Source of the DNA: DASYDU01 sp050248495
GTDB lineage: Bacteria > Planctomycetota > Planctomycetia > Pirellulales > Lacipirellulaceae
Assembly: GCA_050248495.1 (NCBI GenBank)
Contig: JBFWSG010000001.1
Coordinates: 186,001 to 250,000, forward strand
Reading direction: 5' to 3'
DNA: 64,000 nt
Every line of letters starts with the position of its first letter. Position 1 is the stretch's first letter. Under the pieces are notes generated by a model. That model did not search any database. It was not told where the DNA came from and worked only from the letters and a program-made list of their open reading frames with translations. The translations under genes were made by a program, and so were the position numbers. Below, in pieces: positions 1-9,600 of the stretch.

Positions 1-1
1 G

Positions 2-112
2 ATGGTCGAGCCCACGGGCTGGCAAGATGCGGCAGGTCTGCCCGACACAGCCAGGCTACGCCGCTGGATCGCCTGGGCGGTGGAGTTTACAAACGACTTG
101 CCGCCGAAGTAA
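2..112 (+). CDS. C-terminal end of a gene entering from the left (partial)
   Basis: An open frame runs from the window edge to a TAA at 110-112 and encodes about 36 residues ending RRWIAWAVEFTNDLPPK. Tryptophans, charged residues and GC-rich third positions make it look like a real protein tail rather than chance. The ATG at position 2 is probably internal. Too little is visible to assign a family. Confidence 0.5.
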   Translation: MVEPTGWQDAAGLPDTARLRRWIAWAVEFTNDLPPK

Positions 113-219
113 ATTGTGAGGCAATTCAGGGCGGTATTCCGTGCGAAACCAAATTCGGCCCGCCCCGGCGGGGAACCTCATCCGCCGACGCCAACTTATC
201 TCGTCGTGGAGAACGTGCG

Positions 220-465
220 ATGGCCTGGCTCTTTGAACGAACGGTGGAAGTGGCCGCCTGGGTGGCGATGGCGGCGGCCTGGGTGGCGGCGGCGGTGACC
301 GTGTACGGGCTGGTGGTCTTTTTCCGCACCTGGCAGGCCGATTCGATCAATTTGGGCCTGCTGGCCGACACCGGCCGGGCGGCTGGGGCCTGCGTGGCCT
401 TTGCCGTGGGGCTGGGAGCCCTGGCCTGCGTCGACCGCTTTATCTATGACGCTGATAAGACCTGA
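220..465 (+). CDS. Small two-helix membrane protein, unknown function
   Basis: An 81-residue protein starting MAWLFERTVEVAAWVAM. It shows two hydrophobic stretches, about residues 9-36 and 55-72, each long enough to cross the membrane, with a short polar loop between them (RTWQADSINLG). No motif is recognised. It begins about 108 bases after the preceding partial gene on the same strand and could be its downstream partner. Other frames here are also open because of the high GC, so the call rests on the amphipathic layout and ATG start. Confidence 0.5.
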   Translation: MAWLFERTVEVAAWVAMAAAWVAAAVTVYGLVVFFRTWQADSINLGLLADTGRAAGACVAFAVGLGALACVDRFIYDADKT

Positions 466-578
466 CGCGGACAGAGTAAAGCGAAAACCGGTCATGGTCA
501 TTGGCACCCCCGCCGCCAACGCCCGGTGCGGAGCTGGCTGGTTCTCGCGGAAATATAGGGAATTTGAGTAGTCGAAAC

Positions 579-606
579 TTGCGAAAAATCCCTGCCGCCT
601 TATACT
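579..606 (+). promoter_or_regulatory. Candidate sigma-70 promoter for the PEP-CTERM gene
   Basis: TTGCGA at 579-584 (4 of 6 to TTGACA) and TATACT at 601-606 (5 of 6 to TATAAT) are separated by 16 bases. Initiation near 613 would leave a leader of about 210 bases before the ATG at 822. Nothing else is seen in the gene-free stretch 466-821. Confidence 0.4.
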
Positions 607-821
607 GGATGGCGTCGGAACAGACTCTTCCTTTCTTGATCCATTGATTGCGTGTCGGAACTAATGAGCGACCCCCAGATCTGAGCCTTCACTCGAACGG
701 CCGGATCGTGCTTCGCAACTACGGCTGAAATATTCGGCCGCGAAGCCTCACGGATCGACAGCGGAACTGATTGATTCAGTTACATCGCTCAACATACGCA
801 TTCACTTGGGGTACATCAGAC

Positions 822-1544
822 ATGCTTTGCAACTTTGCCATTCGCGCGTGCGCGCGCACGCACCAATTCACTCTCCGCCTCGCAGCCGCGACGTTGGTCG
901 TCGTCGTGCTCGGCACGATCTCGCACGCCGCCATGATCGGCACCTACTCGCTCCGCTTCGACGGCTTCGTCAAGCAAGGCGCGAACACCGGTGAAGAAGG
1001 TCACTTCAACTCGAACATTCCGTACATCTCGCCGTCGTTCCCGCAGCACACGCTGCCCGCGAACGTCGATCCGCCGTCGCCGCTACTCGAAGCACGTGAC
1101 CTGTTGGTGACAGAGACGGAAACAGCTCAGAAGATCATCATCGCCATCACGAACAACACCAACGACGCCAAGCTCGGCGCGCTGTTCAACAACCCGCTCG
1201 ATTTGGCGGTGCCGGTTGAATGGGAAGCGAACTTTGCCTGGACGAGCGTGCCGGCGAACTCCAAGGTCAACGTCACCAACATCACCTACGTCCAAGCGAA
1301 CGAGGCCAACGTCCTGTCGCCGATCACTCAATCGGTGAGCGGCTTGGGCACGGTCGCCAGCCCGCTCAAGGTTCTCTTGACGATGGACCCCAACCAATTC
1401 AGCCCGACGCCGAATAACCAGATCATCGGGCCGTTCAAGGTATTCCTGGACTACAACTTCATGCAGGTTCCCGAGCCGGCGTCGATCGCACTCGGCATGC
1501 TCGGCATGCTCGGCGTTGCCGGGATCGTCGGCCGCCGCCGTTAA
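822..1544 (+). CDS. PEP-CTERM sorting domain protein
   Basis: A secreted protein of 240 residues from the ATG at 822. An N-terminal signal peptide (hydrophobic core LAAATLVVVVLG, then SHA) precedes a beta-rich, Asn/Pro/Thr-rich body with no recognised catalytic motif. The C-terminus is a textbook PEP-CTERM signal: VPEP, a hydrophobic Gly/Met-rich helix, then GRRR and stop. Proteins of this class are processed by an exosortase (EpsH/XrtA type) and delivered to the envelope or extracellular matrix. A TTG 51 bases upstream is in frame, but the ATG puts the signal peptide nearer the start. A strong terminator follows directly. Confidence 0.82.
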   Translation: MLCNFAIRACARTHQFTLRLAAATLVVVVLGTISHAAMIGTYSLRFDGFVKQGANTGEEGHFNSNIPYISPSFPQHTLPANVDPPSPLLEARDLLVTETETAQKIIIAITNNTNDAKLGALFNNPLDLAVPVEWEANFAWTSVPANSKVNVTNITYVQANEANVLSPITQSVSGLGTVASPLKVLLTMDPNQFSPTPNNQIIGPFKVFLDYNFMQVPEPASIALGMLGMLGVAGIVGRRR

Positions 1545-1573
1545 GCACGCGGCAGGCAACAAGCTATCTTTTG

Positions 1574-1619
1574 AATCGCGGCACGCGTCACCGTACCCCC
1601 GGCGTGTGCCGCGATTTTT
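1574..1619 (+). terminator. Rho-independent terminator after the PEP-CTERM gene
   Basis: The stem AATCGCGGCAC (1574-1584) pairs with GTGCCGCGATT (1606-1616), and TTTC follows. It lies 30 bases after the stop codon at 1544. Confidence 0.85.
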
Positions 1620-1695
1620 CTTGCGCCGTTGCCGCCCTCGCACGGCGAAACTCGCCGCAAAATCGGGCCCCTCTCGTCAGGCGGGTCCGGTCGCA

Positions 1696-1701
1696 TATAA
1701 T
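1696..1701 (+). promoter_or_regulatory. Possible -10 element upstream of the metallopeptidase
   Basis: A perfect TATAAT sits about 50 bases upstream of the ATG at 1752. No recognisable -35 hexamer is found at 16-18 bases spacing, so this is only a suggestion. Confidence 0.3.
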
Positions 1702-1751
1702 TTGTGCGCATGCCCGCCATTGGGCAGATTCAAAACCCGTCTGACGAGAAG

Positions 1752-2432
1752 ATGTTTTTCGATCCGATTTATTTCGTGTTTCTCGCCCCCGCCCTCCTGC
1801 TTGGGTTATGGGCTCAGATGCGCGTGCGCTCCTCGTTCGCCGAGGCCTCGCAAGTGCGGGCGCCGCTGAGCGGGGCGGCCGCTGCGCGGGCGATTCTCGA
1901 CTCGGCCGGACTGCAAAACATCAGCATCGAACCGGTGCCGGGCCAGCTCAGCGATCACTATGATCCCAGCGCCAAGGTGCTGCGGCTGAGCGAAGGGGTG
2001 TACGGCGCAAACTCGATGGCGGCGGTCGGCGTCGCGGCTCACGAAGCGGGTCACGCGCTACAGGATGCTCATCGCTACGCGCCGCTGGTGCTGCGGAGCC
2101 TGGCGGTTCCGGCGGCCAGCTTTGGCGGCGGCGTGAGCACGTTGCTATTGATCGCCGGAATGGTGTTGTCGCTCCAGCCGCTGATTATGGCCGGCATCAT
2201 CGCCTTCTCGGCCGTCGTCGCGTTTCAGGTGATCAATCTGCCGGTCGAGTTCGATGCCAGCCGCCGGGCCAAGCACCAGCTCGACATGCTCGGCATCGTC
2301 CCCGCCGGCGAGCAGGCCTACATCCACAAGGTACTCGACGCCGCGGCTTGGACGTACGTCGCCGGCACGCTGCAGTCGATCATGACGCTGCTGTACTACG
2401 TGATGCGGTTCGGCGGCAATAGCAGAGAGTAG
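1752..2432 (+). CDS. YugP-like membrane zinc metallopeptidase
   Basis: This 226-residue protein fits the neutral zinc metallopeptidase family (PF04298, Bacillus YugP). It opens with a membrane helix (MFFDPIYFVFLAPALLLGL), then a segment containing LRLSEGVYG and the zinc-binding HEXXH in AAHEAGHALQDA. Two further hydrophobic helices follow (about residues 115-160), with NLPVEFDASRRAK, the conserved stretch expected to help complete the metal site. The ATG at 1752 matches the usual start of the family; an in-frame ATG at 1704 would add 16 polar residues ahead of the first helix. The physiological substrate of the family is not well established. Confidence 0.88.
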   Translation: MFFDPIYFVFLAPALLLGLWAQMRVRSSFAEASQVRAPLSGAAAARAILDSAGLQNISIEPVPGQLSDHYDPSAKVLRLSEGVYGANSMAAVGVAAHEAGHALQDAHRYAPLVLRSLAVPAASFGGGVSTLLLIAGMVLSLQPLIMAGIIAFSAVVAFQVINLPVEFDASRRAKHQLDMLGIVPAGEQAYIHKVLDAAAWTYVAGTLQSIMTLLYYVMRFGGNSRE

Positions 2433-2438
2433 GAAGAA

Positions 2439-2508
2439 AATGACGAATGTCTAATGACGAATGACGAAAGCAAAGCCAATTGTCATTCGTCATTAGACAT
2501 TCGTCATT
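2439..2508. repeat. Perfect 27-bp inverted repeat of the AATGACGAA family
   Basis: The left arm 2439-2465 (AATGACGAATGTC onward) is the exact reverse complement of 2482-2508, with a 16-base loop. Each arm is itself built of repeated GACGAAT units. It lies between two convergent genes and its right arm includes the stop codon and last codons of the YbdK-like gene, so it could fold in either transcript and act as a bidirectional terminator, although no long T-run is present. Confidence 0.9.
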
Positions 2509-3658
2509 CTCCTTTCGTCATTTGGACTTCCACCCGCGCCGCCTCGGTTAGCTGCCGCACGATCTCGCGTGGGTTGCCCGTCTCGGCCAGGATGTCCAGC
2601 TGACGCTGAGCAGCACTTGGCTCGCGGGCCATGTCGACGCAGTGAGAGAGATAGTCCTCGCAGCAGAGCTCGACGGCCGTCGGACGCAGCTTTTCCACCA
2701 TGTTGTCGACGACCTGGGTGACCGGCGCGGTCTGATAGGTGTACGTGTCGACGAGAATCGCCCGGTTGCCGAAGCGGGCCGCCCGCCACTTGTTCTGCTG
2801 CACCATCATCGGGTGGGAATCGTGCTGGTACGTGCCCTGATCGATCTTGTCGGAGAGATACTTCACCAGGCACTGAATGAAGGCGGCGATGGCGAGCGTA
2901 TCGTTCAGGTTGGCCGGCATGTCGCAGATGCGGACCTCGACCGTGCCGAACTTGTGATGCGGGCGGACGTCCCACCAAATTTCGCGGATCGTATTGATGA
3001 AGCCCGTGTCGACCATGTGATTCACGAGCCAGACATATTCGCTCCAGTTTCGCATCAGCGTCGGCAGCCCCGCAGTGGGGAGGCCTTCCATGATCTTCGA
3101 GCGGTGGGAGTGGAGTCCCGTGTTGCGACCTTCCCAAAATGGGCTGCTCACCGATAGGGCGAGCAGTGTCGGTAAATGCCGCATGATCCGGTCGCAGATC
3201 ATGACCGCCTTGTCGCCCGAGTCGACGCCGACGTGGACATGCAGGCCGAACGTCACCAGCCGCCGGGCCATGTCCTGCAGCAGGCTCACCAACTGCAGGT
3301 AACGGTCGTCCGGCGTGATCCGCTGATCGCCCCACTGCGAGAACGGGTGCGTCGCGCCCCACCACAGCCGCAGCCCGAGCGCATCCGTCGCGCTCTGCAC
3401 CACCTGCAGCTTCTCGGTGAGATCGCGTTCCGCCTCGCCGATCGTCTCGCAGACGTCCGTGTTGAGCTCGATGACGCATTGCATCAGCTCCGGCTTGTAC
3501 TGCTGCGAGTCGGCCGTTTGATGGCCATCGGCCGTAAGCCGCGCATTCAAGAGTCCGTAGGAACTCGAAAGCGCCATCGTCTCGCCGTCGACCAGGCCCA
3601 GTTCGAGCTCGATGCCGACCGTCGGACGATCGTTATGATGAAAGTCGATTTTGGGCAT
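2504..3658 (-). CDS. Glutamate-cysteine ligase type 2 family (YbdK-like carboxylate-amine ligase)
   Basis: This 384-residue protein belongs to the GCS2 family (PF04107), ATP-grasp-like ligases joining a carboxylate to an amine. It starts with the family signature VGIELELGLVDGETM and keeps the conserved LHVHVGV motif, a GRNTGLHSHRSKIMEG stretch and a VEVRICDMPANL segment typical of YbdK homologues. E. coli YbdK has weak glutamate-cysteine ligase activity; the true substrate in this branch is not established. It ends inside the 2439-2508 palindrome, and an M20 amidohydrolase gene lies upstream on the same strand. Confidence 0.87.
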   Translation of the reverse strand: MPKIDFHHNDRPTVGIELELGLVDGETMALSSSYGLLNARLTADGHQTADSQQYKPELMQCVIELNTDVCETIGEAERDLTEKLQVVQSATDALGLRLWWGATHPFSQWGDQRITPDDRYLQLVSLLQDMARRLVTFGLHVHVGVDSGDKAVMICDRIMRHLPTLLALSVSSPFWEGRNTGLHSHRSKIMEGLPTAGLPTLMRNWSEYVWLVNHMVDTGFINTIREIWWDVRPHHKFGTVEVRICDMPANLNDTLAIAAFIQCLVKYLSDKIDQGTYQHDSHPMMVQQNKWRAARFGNRAILVDTYTYQTAPVTQVVDNMVEKLRPTAVELCCEDYLSHCVDMAREPSAAQRQLDILAETGNPREIVRQLTEAARVEVQMTKGE

Positions 3659-3662
3659 GGAA

Positions 3663-3693
3663 GAGTCGAGGGTCTAGAGTTGAGAGTCGAGGG
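3663..3693. repeat. Short repeat of the GAGTTGAGAGTCGAGGG type
   Basis: GAGTCGAGGG occurs twice around GTCTAGAGTTGA in the gap before the YbdK-like start codon. The complementary form, CTCAACCCTCAAC, recurs at 20746-20780 between flgI and flgH, suggesting a dispersed family. Confidence 0.5.
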
Positions 3694-3725
3694 CGAGAAT
3701 CATCGGCCAGACTTCCGTTAGCGGC

Positions 3726-4922
3726 TTAGCTCACCGGCTTTGCCCACTCGATCATTGTACGCGCGAGGATCTTGGCACCGACCGGAATGCATTTTTCGTC
3801 GACGTCGAACGTTGGCGTGTGCAGCCCCGGCCAGGGCGCGCGCTCACCGGCGCAACCGAGCCGGAACATGCTGCCGGGGACGTGTTCCAGGTAGGCAGCA
3901 AAATCTTCGCTGCCCATGCTGGGACGCGGCATTTGCGTCACCTTGTCCGCGCCGAGCAGGTCACAGGCGGAGCGCTCCAGCAGCGCCGTGATCGCCGGAT
4001 CATTGTCGACCGAAGCCGTGCCTTCGTAGAAATCGACCTTGATCTTCGTCCCCGTGACATTCTCAACGCCGCCGACAATCCGCTCGATGTTGGCGAGGGT
4101 CCGCTCGCGGACCTTTCGGTTGAGAGTCCGCACCGTGCCATCGAGCACCACTTCTTCGGGGATCACATTGGCGTTGAGGCCGCCGTGAATCTCGCCGAAC
4201 GACACCACCACCGAATCCTGGCTATCGGTTTCGCGCGGGATGAATTGATAGAGCGTGCTGATCAGCTGCGCCGCCGCGGCGATCGGGTCGACCGATTCGT
4301 GCGGCCGAGCCGCGTGGCCGCCGCGACCCTTCACGGTGACGCGGAGCATGTCGCAACTGGCGGTGAAGACGCCGGGCCGTACGCCCACGGTGCCAGCCCG
4401 CCGCGTCGGATCGACGTGGAGCGCGACAATCGCGTCGACGCCGTCGAGTGCGCCGGCCTCGATCATCGATTCGGCGCCGTCGCCCGTTTCTTCGGCCGGC
4501 TGAAAGATCGCCCGCCAGGCGACCGGCCAGGGCAGTTCCCCCGCGCGATCCAAGGTGTCGATCGCCTTGATCGCGCCGAAGACGCTCGACGTGTGAACGT
4601 CGTGGCCGCAGGCGTGCATCACCTGCGGAACCTGGCTGCGGTATTCGTCCGGTTTCTCATCCTGGATCCGCAGCGCATCGCAATCGGCCCGCACAGCGAC
4701 ACACCTCTGCGCCGCGCGCAACCGACCATCGACGATGACGCCGCAACCCTCGGGTCCCATTCGCACCCGCAGGCCCGCTTTGTCGAACAGCTGATACAGA
4801 TGCAGGCTCGTTTGCAGCTCTTCGCCGCTCGGCTCCGGATGCATGTGCAAATGCCGCCGCAAGCCGATCAGCTCTTCCGCGCTGCGGTCAATCACGGCGT
4901 CGAGCTGCTCTTGCCAAGGCAT
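3726..4922 (-). CDS. M20 family metal-dependent amidohydrolase
   Basis: A 398-residue enzyme resembling hippurate hydrolase and N-acyl-amino-acid amidohydrolases (M20D). The metal-ligand signatures are visible in order: HACGHDVHTSS, the PAEETGDGAESM Glu pair, LHVDPTRRAGTVGVRPG, the lid-domain HAARPHES, and C-terminal GSEDFAAY plus GLHTPTFDVDE. It would hydrolyse an acyl amide bond on an amino acid or related small molecule in the cytoplasm; the exact substrate cannot be read from sequence. A composite palindromic element sits immediately upstream of its ATG. Confidence 0.9.
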   Translation of the reverse strand: MPWQEQLDAVIDRSAEELIGLRRHLHMHPEPSGEELQTSLHLYQLFDKAGLRVRMGPEGCGVIVDGRLRAAQRCVAVRADCDALRIQDEKPDEYRSQVPQVMHACGHDVHTSSVFGAIKAIDTLDRAGELPWPVAWRAIFQPAEETGDGAESMIEAGALDGVDAIVALHVDPTRRAGTVGVRPGVFTASCDMLRVTVKGRGGHAARPHESVDPIAAAAQLISTLYQFIPRETDSQDSVVVSFGEIHGGLNANVIPEEVVLDGTVRTLNRKVRERTLANIERIVGGVENVTGTKIKVDFYEGTASVDNDPAITALLERSACDLLGADKVTQMPRPSMGSEDFAAYLEHVPGSMFRLGCAGERAPWPGLHTPTFDVDEKCIPVGAKILARTMIEWAKPVS

Positions 4923-4924
4923 GA

Positions 4925-5034
4925 TTCACCACAGAGAGAATGACGAAGTCCTAATGAAGAATGACGAAGGATGCACTCAGTTCGTCATTGGTCATTCGTC
5001 ATTAGTCATTCCGCCATGTGTCCTCTGTGGTGAA
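4925..5034. repeat. Composite nested palindrome between mqnD and the amidohydrolase
   Basis: The outer arms TTCACCACAGAG (4925-4936) and CTCTGTGGTGAA (5023-5034) are perfectly complementary. They enclose a second imperfect inverted repeat of GAATGACGAA units (4938-4969 against 4981-5011), the same unit as in the 2439-2508 palindrome. The element fills nearly the whole intergenic gap. Confidence 0.88.
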
Positions 5035-5046
5035 TACTCCTAAGCT

Positions 5047-5928
5047 TCAATCAGCGAATTCTGGCACGACGAGTTTTGGCAGTACGCCCGCGGCGTGGCC
5101 TTGGGCCAGGAATTCCGTGACGGCTGCGCGGCCCCGCTCGCCGAAGTCGAGGGTCCAGTCGTTGACGTACATGCCGACGAACTTGTCTGCCTGCGGAGCA
5201 TCGAGGTCGCGGCCGTACTGTAAAGCATAGCTCAGGGCCGGCTCGCGGTGGCGCAGGCCGTAGTCGATGCTTTCGTAGAGCAGCCGCTGGATTTGATGAA
5301 TCGCTTCCGGGCCGAGCGACTTGCGAATGCCGTTCGCGCCGAGCGGCAGCGGCAACCCGGTCTTCTCTTTCCACCACACGCCGAGGTCGACCACGAGCTT
5401 AAGATTCTGGTCGCCGTAGGTGAGCTGGCCTTCGTGGATGATGAGGCCGGCGTCGATCTGCTGGCCCTTGTACTGGCCGGCGACGACGGCCGGAATGATC
5501 TCATCGAACGGCACCTCGACCGAGGCAAAATCGGTCTCCAGGCAGAGCCGCAGCGCCAAGTACGCGCTCGTGAGCTTCCCCGGCACGGCAATCGTGAGCG
5601 ACTTGAGCGAATCGACCGACCGCGGCTCCTGGGTCACGACCATCGGCCCGTAGCCGTCGCCCATGCTCGCGCCGCAGGTGCAGAGGATGTACTTGTCGTG
5701 CAGGAACGCGTAGGCGTGAATGCTCAGCGCCGTGAGCTCCAGCTCGGCGCCGAACGCGCGGCGATTGAGCGTTTCGATGTCCACCAGCTCGTGGGTGAAT
5801 TCGAATTCGCCGGTCTCGATTTTGTCCTTGGCCAGCGCGTAGAACATGAAGGCGTCGTCCGGGTCGGGGCTATGGCCGACGCGGATGAGTTGCCGGGTGC
5901 GCTGGTTCGATTGCGTCGCGGTGGTCAC
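5047..5928 (-). CDS. mqnD: 1,4-dihydroxy-6-naphthoate synthase (futalosine pathway)
   Basis: This 293-residue protein matches MqnD, which converts cyclic dehypoxanthinyl futalosine to 1,4-dihydroxy-6-naphthoate in the alternative menaquinone pathway. It has the periplasmic-binding-protein-like fold seen in MqnA and MqnD. The diagnostic N-terminal motif GHSPDPDDAFMFYAL is present, followed by ELTALSIHAYAFL, a GDGYGP stretch and DAGLIIHEGQLTY. The start is GTG, chosen because AAGGAG lies six bases upstream. Other mqn genes are not in the window. Confidence 0.88.
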   Translation of the reverse strand: MTTATQSNQRTRQLIRVGHSPDPDDAFMFYALAKDKIETGEFEFTHELVDIETLNRRAFGAELELTALSIHAYAFLHDKYILCTCGASMGDGYGPMVVTQEPRSVDSLKSLTIAVPGKLTSAYLALRLCLETDFASVEVPFDEIIPAVVAGQYKGQQIDAGLIIHEGQLTYGDQNLKLVVDLGVWWKEKTGLPLPLGANGIRKSLGPEAIHQIQRLLYESIDYGLRHREPALSYALQYGRDLDAPQADKFVGMYVNDWTLDFGERGRAAVTEFLAQGHAAGVLPKLVVPEFAD

Positions 5929-6043
5929 GCAGTACTCCTTCGTTCAGTGGGGAATACCGCATGATAGCGCGTGCCGATGCGGCCCGTCAATTGAACCGCA
6001 GTATCACGTCACGTTTAACCGCAGCGAACGACGCATCGAAAAA

Positions 6044-6141
6044 CGGGTGGCTGGGGTCGAAGTTGAGCCGAGCCCCCGGCACATCATCCGTTGGATTGGA
6101 AAGAACCTAGGGGCTCGCTGTCGCTCGACCCCAGTCACCCT
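6044..6141. repeat. GGGTGGCTGGGGTCGA palindromic element, copy 1
   Basis: The left arm 6044-6077 begins CGGGTGGCTGGGGTCGA and ends GCCGAGCCCCC. The right arm 6109-6141 is its near reverse complement, with a spacer of about 31 bases. A second copy occurs at 18504-18578. This copy sits between the fliS stop and the mqnD start, where it could also act as a transcript end. Confidence 0.88.
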
Positions 6142-6154
6142 CTGGATGATGGCA

Positions 6155-6619
6155 TCAAGCTTGGAGCGAGAAGCCGGCCGAGGGTGCGGCGGGTGTCGTG
6201 AGCGAGGAGGCAATCGGAGCGCGGGGAGGGGCGGTTGGGGCCGCCTCGCCGCCGAGTTTGTCACACACCTGCTGCCACGTCTGACGTTCAAACTCGAGCA
6301 GCTTGAGCAGCTCGACGAGCTTGTCGGCATCGTCGTTGACTTTCGCCTCGCCGGCGAGGCGAAACATGAACACGTACAGCTCCGCGATCTGCTCGTTCAG
6401 CTGCGACTTGTTCTGCCGCACGCCGACGAGCATTTCGCTGACGATGTCGATCAGCCGCATTGCCGGGGCATCGGCCGCCAATACATCGCCGCGGCGCAGC
6501 GCGGCTTCCGCCTCGCGGCCCTTGCGAATTGCCCCTTCGATCAGCATCAGGTGCAAGCGATGCGAGGGAGCCGTGAGAATCTTCGATTCGAGGTATTGAG
6601 AGCGCTGGGCTTGTGACAT
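6155..6619 (-). CDS. fliS: Flagellar export chaperone FliS
   Basis: From the ATG at 6619 the protein has 154 residues and opens MSQAQRSQYLESKILTA, the typical FliS N-terminus. The helical core includes LHLMLIEGAIRKGREAE and VGVRQNKSQLNEQIAELYVFM. FliS binds the C-terminus of flagellin and keeps it unfolded until export. A Pro/Ala/Ser-rich tail of about 25 residues extends beyond the usual length. AGGAAG precedes the start. It is the last gene of the minus-strand cluster, 52 bases after fliD. Confidence 0.9.
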   Translation of the reverse strand: MSQAQRSQYLESKILTAPSHRLHLMLIEGAIRKGREAEAALRRGDVLAADAPAMRLIDIVSEMLVGVRQNKSQLNEQIAELYVFMFRLAGEAKVNDDADKLVELLKLLEFERQTWQQVCDKLGGEAAPTAPPRAPIASSLTTPAAPSAGFSLQA

Positions 6620-6671
6620 CGAAATTGCTTCCTGCAAAAAGAGTCCGTGAAGTAATTCATATCCGAACGCG

Positions 6672-9600
6672 TTAGCGGCTATTGCGATTGATCGACAGCG
6701 GCGCGAGCGCCTGCAACGAGGAAAGGGCCGTGAGATTCTGCTGCAGCGACGCGATCGTCGTTTCCAGCGCAGCAAACTGATTCATCAATCGTTCGCGCTG
6801 CCGGTCGAGCGACGCATCCATGGATTCAATGCGTTCGGTGTTCTTTTGAATGGTCGAGCCCAGCGCGGCAACCCGGGCCGAGAGGGTCGAGTTCGTGCCT
6901 CCGACCAGCTGATCGGTGGCGGATTTAAGCTTCGTGGAAATTCCCAGGTTCTTGTCGGTAAACAGTTTCGTGACCGCGCCCGGGTCCTTGTCGAAGGCCG
7001 CCTGGAACTTGGTCTTATCCAGGGCCAGCTTGCCGTTAGCGTCGACGGTGACCCCTACGGCGGCCAGGGTCGTGAACTGGCCGACGCCGAAGTATTGGGC
7101 GGTGACGACGCGGCTCATATCGGAGTCGGTCCGCAGAGCGACCTGCGTGCCGAACAAGATGCCGGTGGTCAGCTCTTCGGAATCGAACGAGGTGGTGTCG
7201 TCGAGGAACTTTCGGACAGAGTTGTACGCATCGACGAAATCTTGCGCGACGTCGAGCATTTGGGTGTTGCTGGAGGAGACGTCGACGCTGATCGTCTTGT
7301 CCGAAGGCTCGACGACCGTCAAATTGACGCCGGCGATCACGTTGTTGAACTCGTTGGTGCCGGACGTAACGACAACACCCGAACTGCCGAACGATCCGCC
7401 GAGTTCGACGGCGGCATCCTGGGCGGCGCCAAATTCCTGAAAATCGAGCCCCACGTCCAAGCCGTCAACCAACAGCTCGTGGCCGGCGCCGGTTTTGTCC
7501 ACGGAGAGCGCGAGCCGGTAGTTCTCGCCGTCGAACACGGTGCTGGCCGTGACGCCGGCCCCCAGGGAATTGATCCGTGTCGCCAGGGTCGCCAAAGCAC
7601 TAGCGTCTGCCGGCTGCGTGAACACGCCGACGCCGTCGATCGCCTGCACGTCTTTGCCGTCGACACTGGTGGTCCTGACGGGTTTAGTGAGTCCCAAGCT
7701 GGCCGCGGTGGTGCCGCCCGCCAGCTCTTCGACGGCGAGCTTGCCGCTGCCGCCCGCGGTGTCGAACAGCAGGATGCCGCTCTTGGACGGGTCGAGCCGG
7801 GCCTCGATGCCGATGTCCGTGGCGTTGATGGCGTCGATTACGTCGGCCACGGTCGTAAAGGTGCCGGCCGACGAGTTGAGCACGACCACATCTGACTTGC
7901 CGGCGCTATCGGTGATGCGGAAGGCACCGGCGTCCATGCCCTTGCCCTTGTTGAGCGACGAGAGCAGGACGTTCGCCGCCGGATCATCGAGTCCGCCCAA
8001 ATCAACTTCGTAGCGAGACGAGCCGTCGATCACGGAAACATCTTGGCCATCGATTTCCACGACATTGCTTTTGCGGAGCAAATTTAAGTCGGCTGCCGAA
8101 GTGCCGGTGCCGGCTTCGCTGACCTTGAGCCCGTCGGAGCCGCCCGCGGTGTCGATGAGCAGGATGCCGTCGCCGGTGTCATTGATGCGGGCGTCGACGC
8201 CGATGGCCAGGGCGTTGATACGGTCGATCACATCGCCGATCGTCTTGGCCTCGTTGCCGACGGTGTTCATGTCAACCGTCGCCGTATGCCCGGCCGAGTC
8301 GGTGATGCGAAAGTCGTTGTTGCCGACGCCGTCGCCGCCGTTGAGCGACGAGAGGAGCGTGGCGCGACTGATCTGCTGGCGGGAAAGGGTGCCGCTGTTG
8401 ACGGTGGTGGCCGCCACGCTGGCTGCCAGGCCGAGCGACGTGGCGGTATTCGTGCTGTCGCCATTGGCGACGATCAAATTGCTCGCGGTGGCGCCGGTAG
8501 TGTCGGTGAGCACGATGCCGTTGCGGGCCGAATTGATGGCCGCTGTGACGCCGGTCGCCTGGCTGTTGATCGCGTCGACGACGCCGTCGAGCGTTTCCGC
8601 TCCGGCGAGGTTCACCGTCGAGGTGACGTTGTTGCGATTGGTGATGTCGATCTCGCCCAGCGTGCCGAGGCCCGCTCCGCCGCGGAGGCTGCCGACAAGC
8701 GTGTCGCGGAGGCCGCTGACGAGCCGCGAGCCGGTGAGTGTTCCGCCCGCAGCGGTCGTCGTCAGGCCGAGATCGCTGGCGGCCGAGCCGGTGCCGACGT
8801 TGGCGACCGCGAAAGTGCCGCCCCCCGCCGTCAGGTCGGTGAGCTGCAAACGATTTCCATCGGCCGAGATCGAGGCCGAGAGCTTGGCCGGGTTGGCCGC
8901 CTTGATGGCGGTCAGCACATCGCCCAGCGTGGTCGCAGCGCCGAGATCGATGTTGAGCGAGGTTCCATCGCGGAGCGTCACGGCGAGGTCTGCTCCGGTG
9001 CGGAGTTCGACGCCACTCGCGTCGTTGAGGGAAGCGAGACTGGTTGCGGTGCCGAGCTGGAAGACGTCGGTGCCGGTAGCCGAGTCAGCGGCGACGTTGA
9101 TGCCGGCGAGGCCCAGGCTGGCCGCCGTCGTGCCGCCGCCGACTTCCTGGACTCGCAAGGTCCCCGAACCGCCGCTTGAGTCGCTAAGGACGAAGCGGTC
9201 GCCGTCGACCGACGCGGTGACATCGATCACTTCGTTGCTGTTGATCGCCCGCAGGACGTCGTCCACGGTGCGCGCCACGCGGAGATCGATGTCGGCCGAG
9301 TTGCCGGCGCGGTCGATGATGCGAATCTTGCCCGCCTTCACGCCGGCGCCGCCGTTGAGGTTCGCCAGGGCAGTCCCGGTGTCGACGAAGCCGCCGAAGC
9401 CGAAGGAGAGCGAACCGCTCCCAGCCAGGTCGTCGAGGTCGGCGAACCCGCCACTTACTAGTTGTTGCGAGGTGGCGGTCTGCAGCACACGGAGCTTCTG
9501 GCTGCCGATGGCGGGATTGCCGCCCGTGGCGAGCGCGGCGGCGAGGACGTCGGTGTCCGAGGAGTTCACCGACTTCGCCTGGAACACGTTCTCCGCGCCG

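Noticed and set aside
2642..4943. Long open frames on the plus strand opposite the YbdK-like and M20 genes
   Set aside because: They are antisense shadows of real genes with arginine/histidine-rich translations, an effect of high GC.
2439..5034. CRISPR-like array from repeated GAATGACGAA units
   Set aside because: Units are palindromic and adjacent, with no regular unique spacers and no cas genes in the window.
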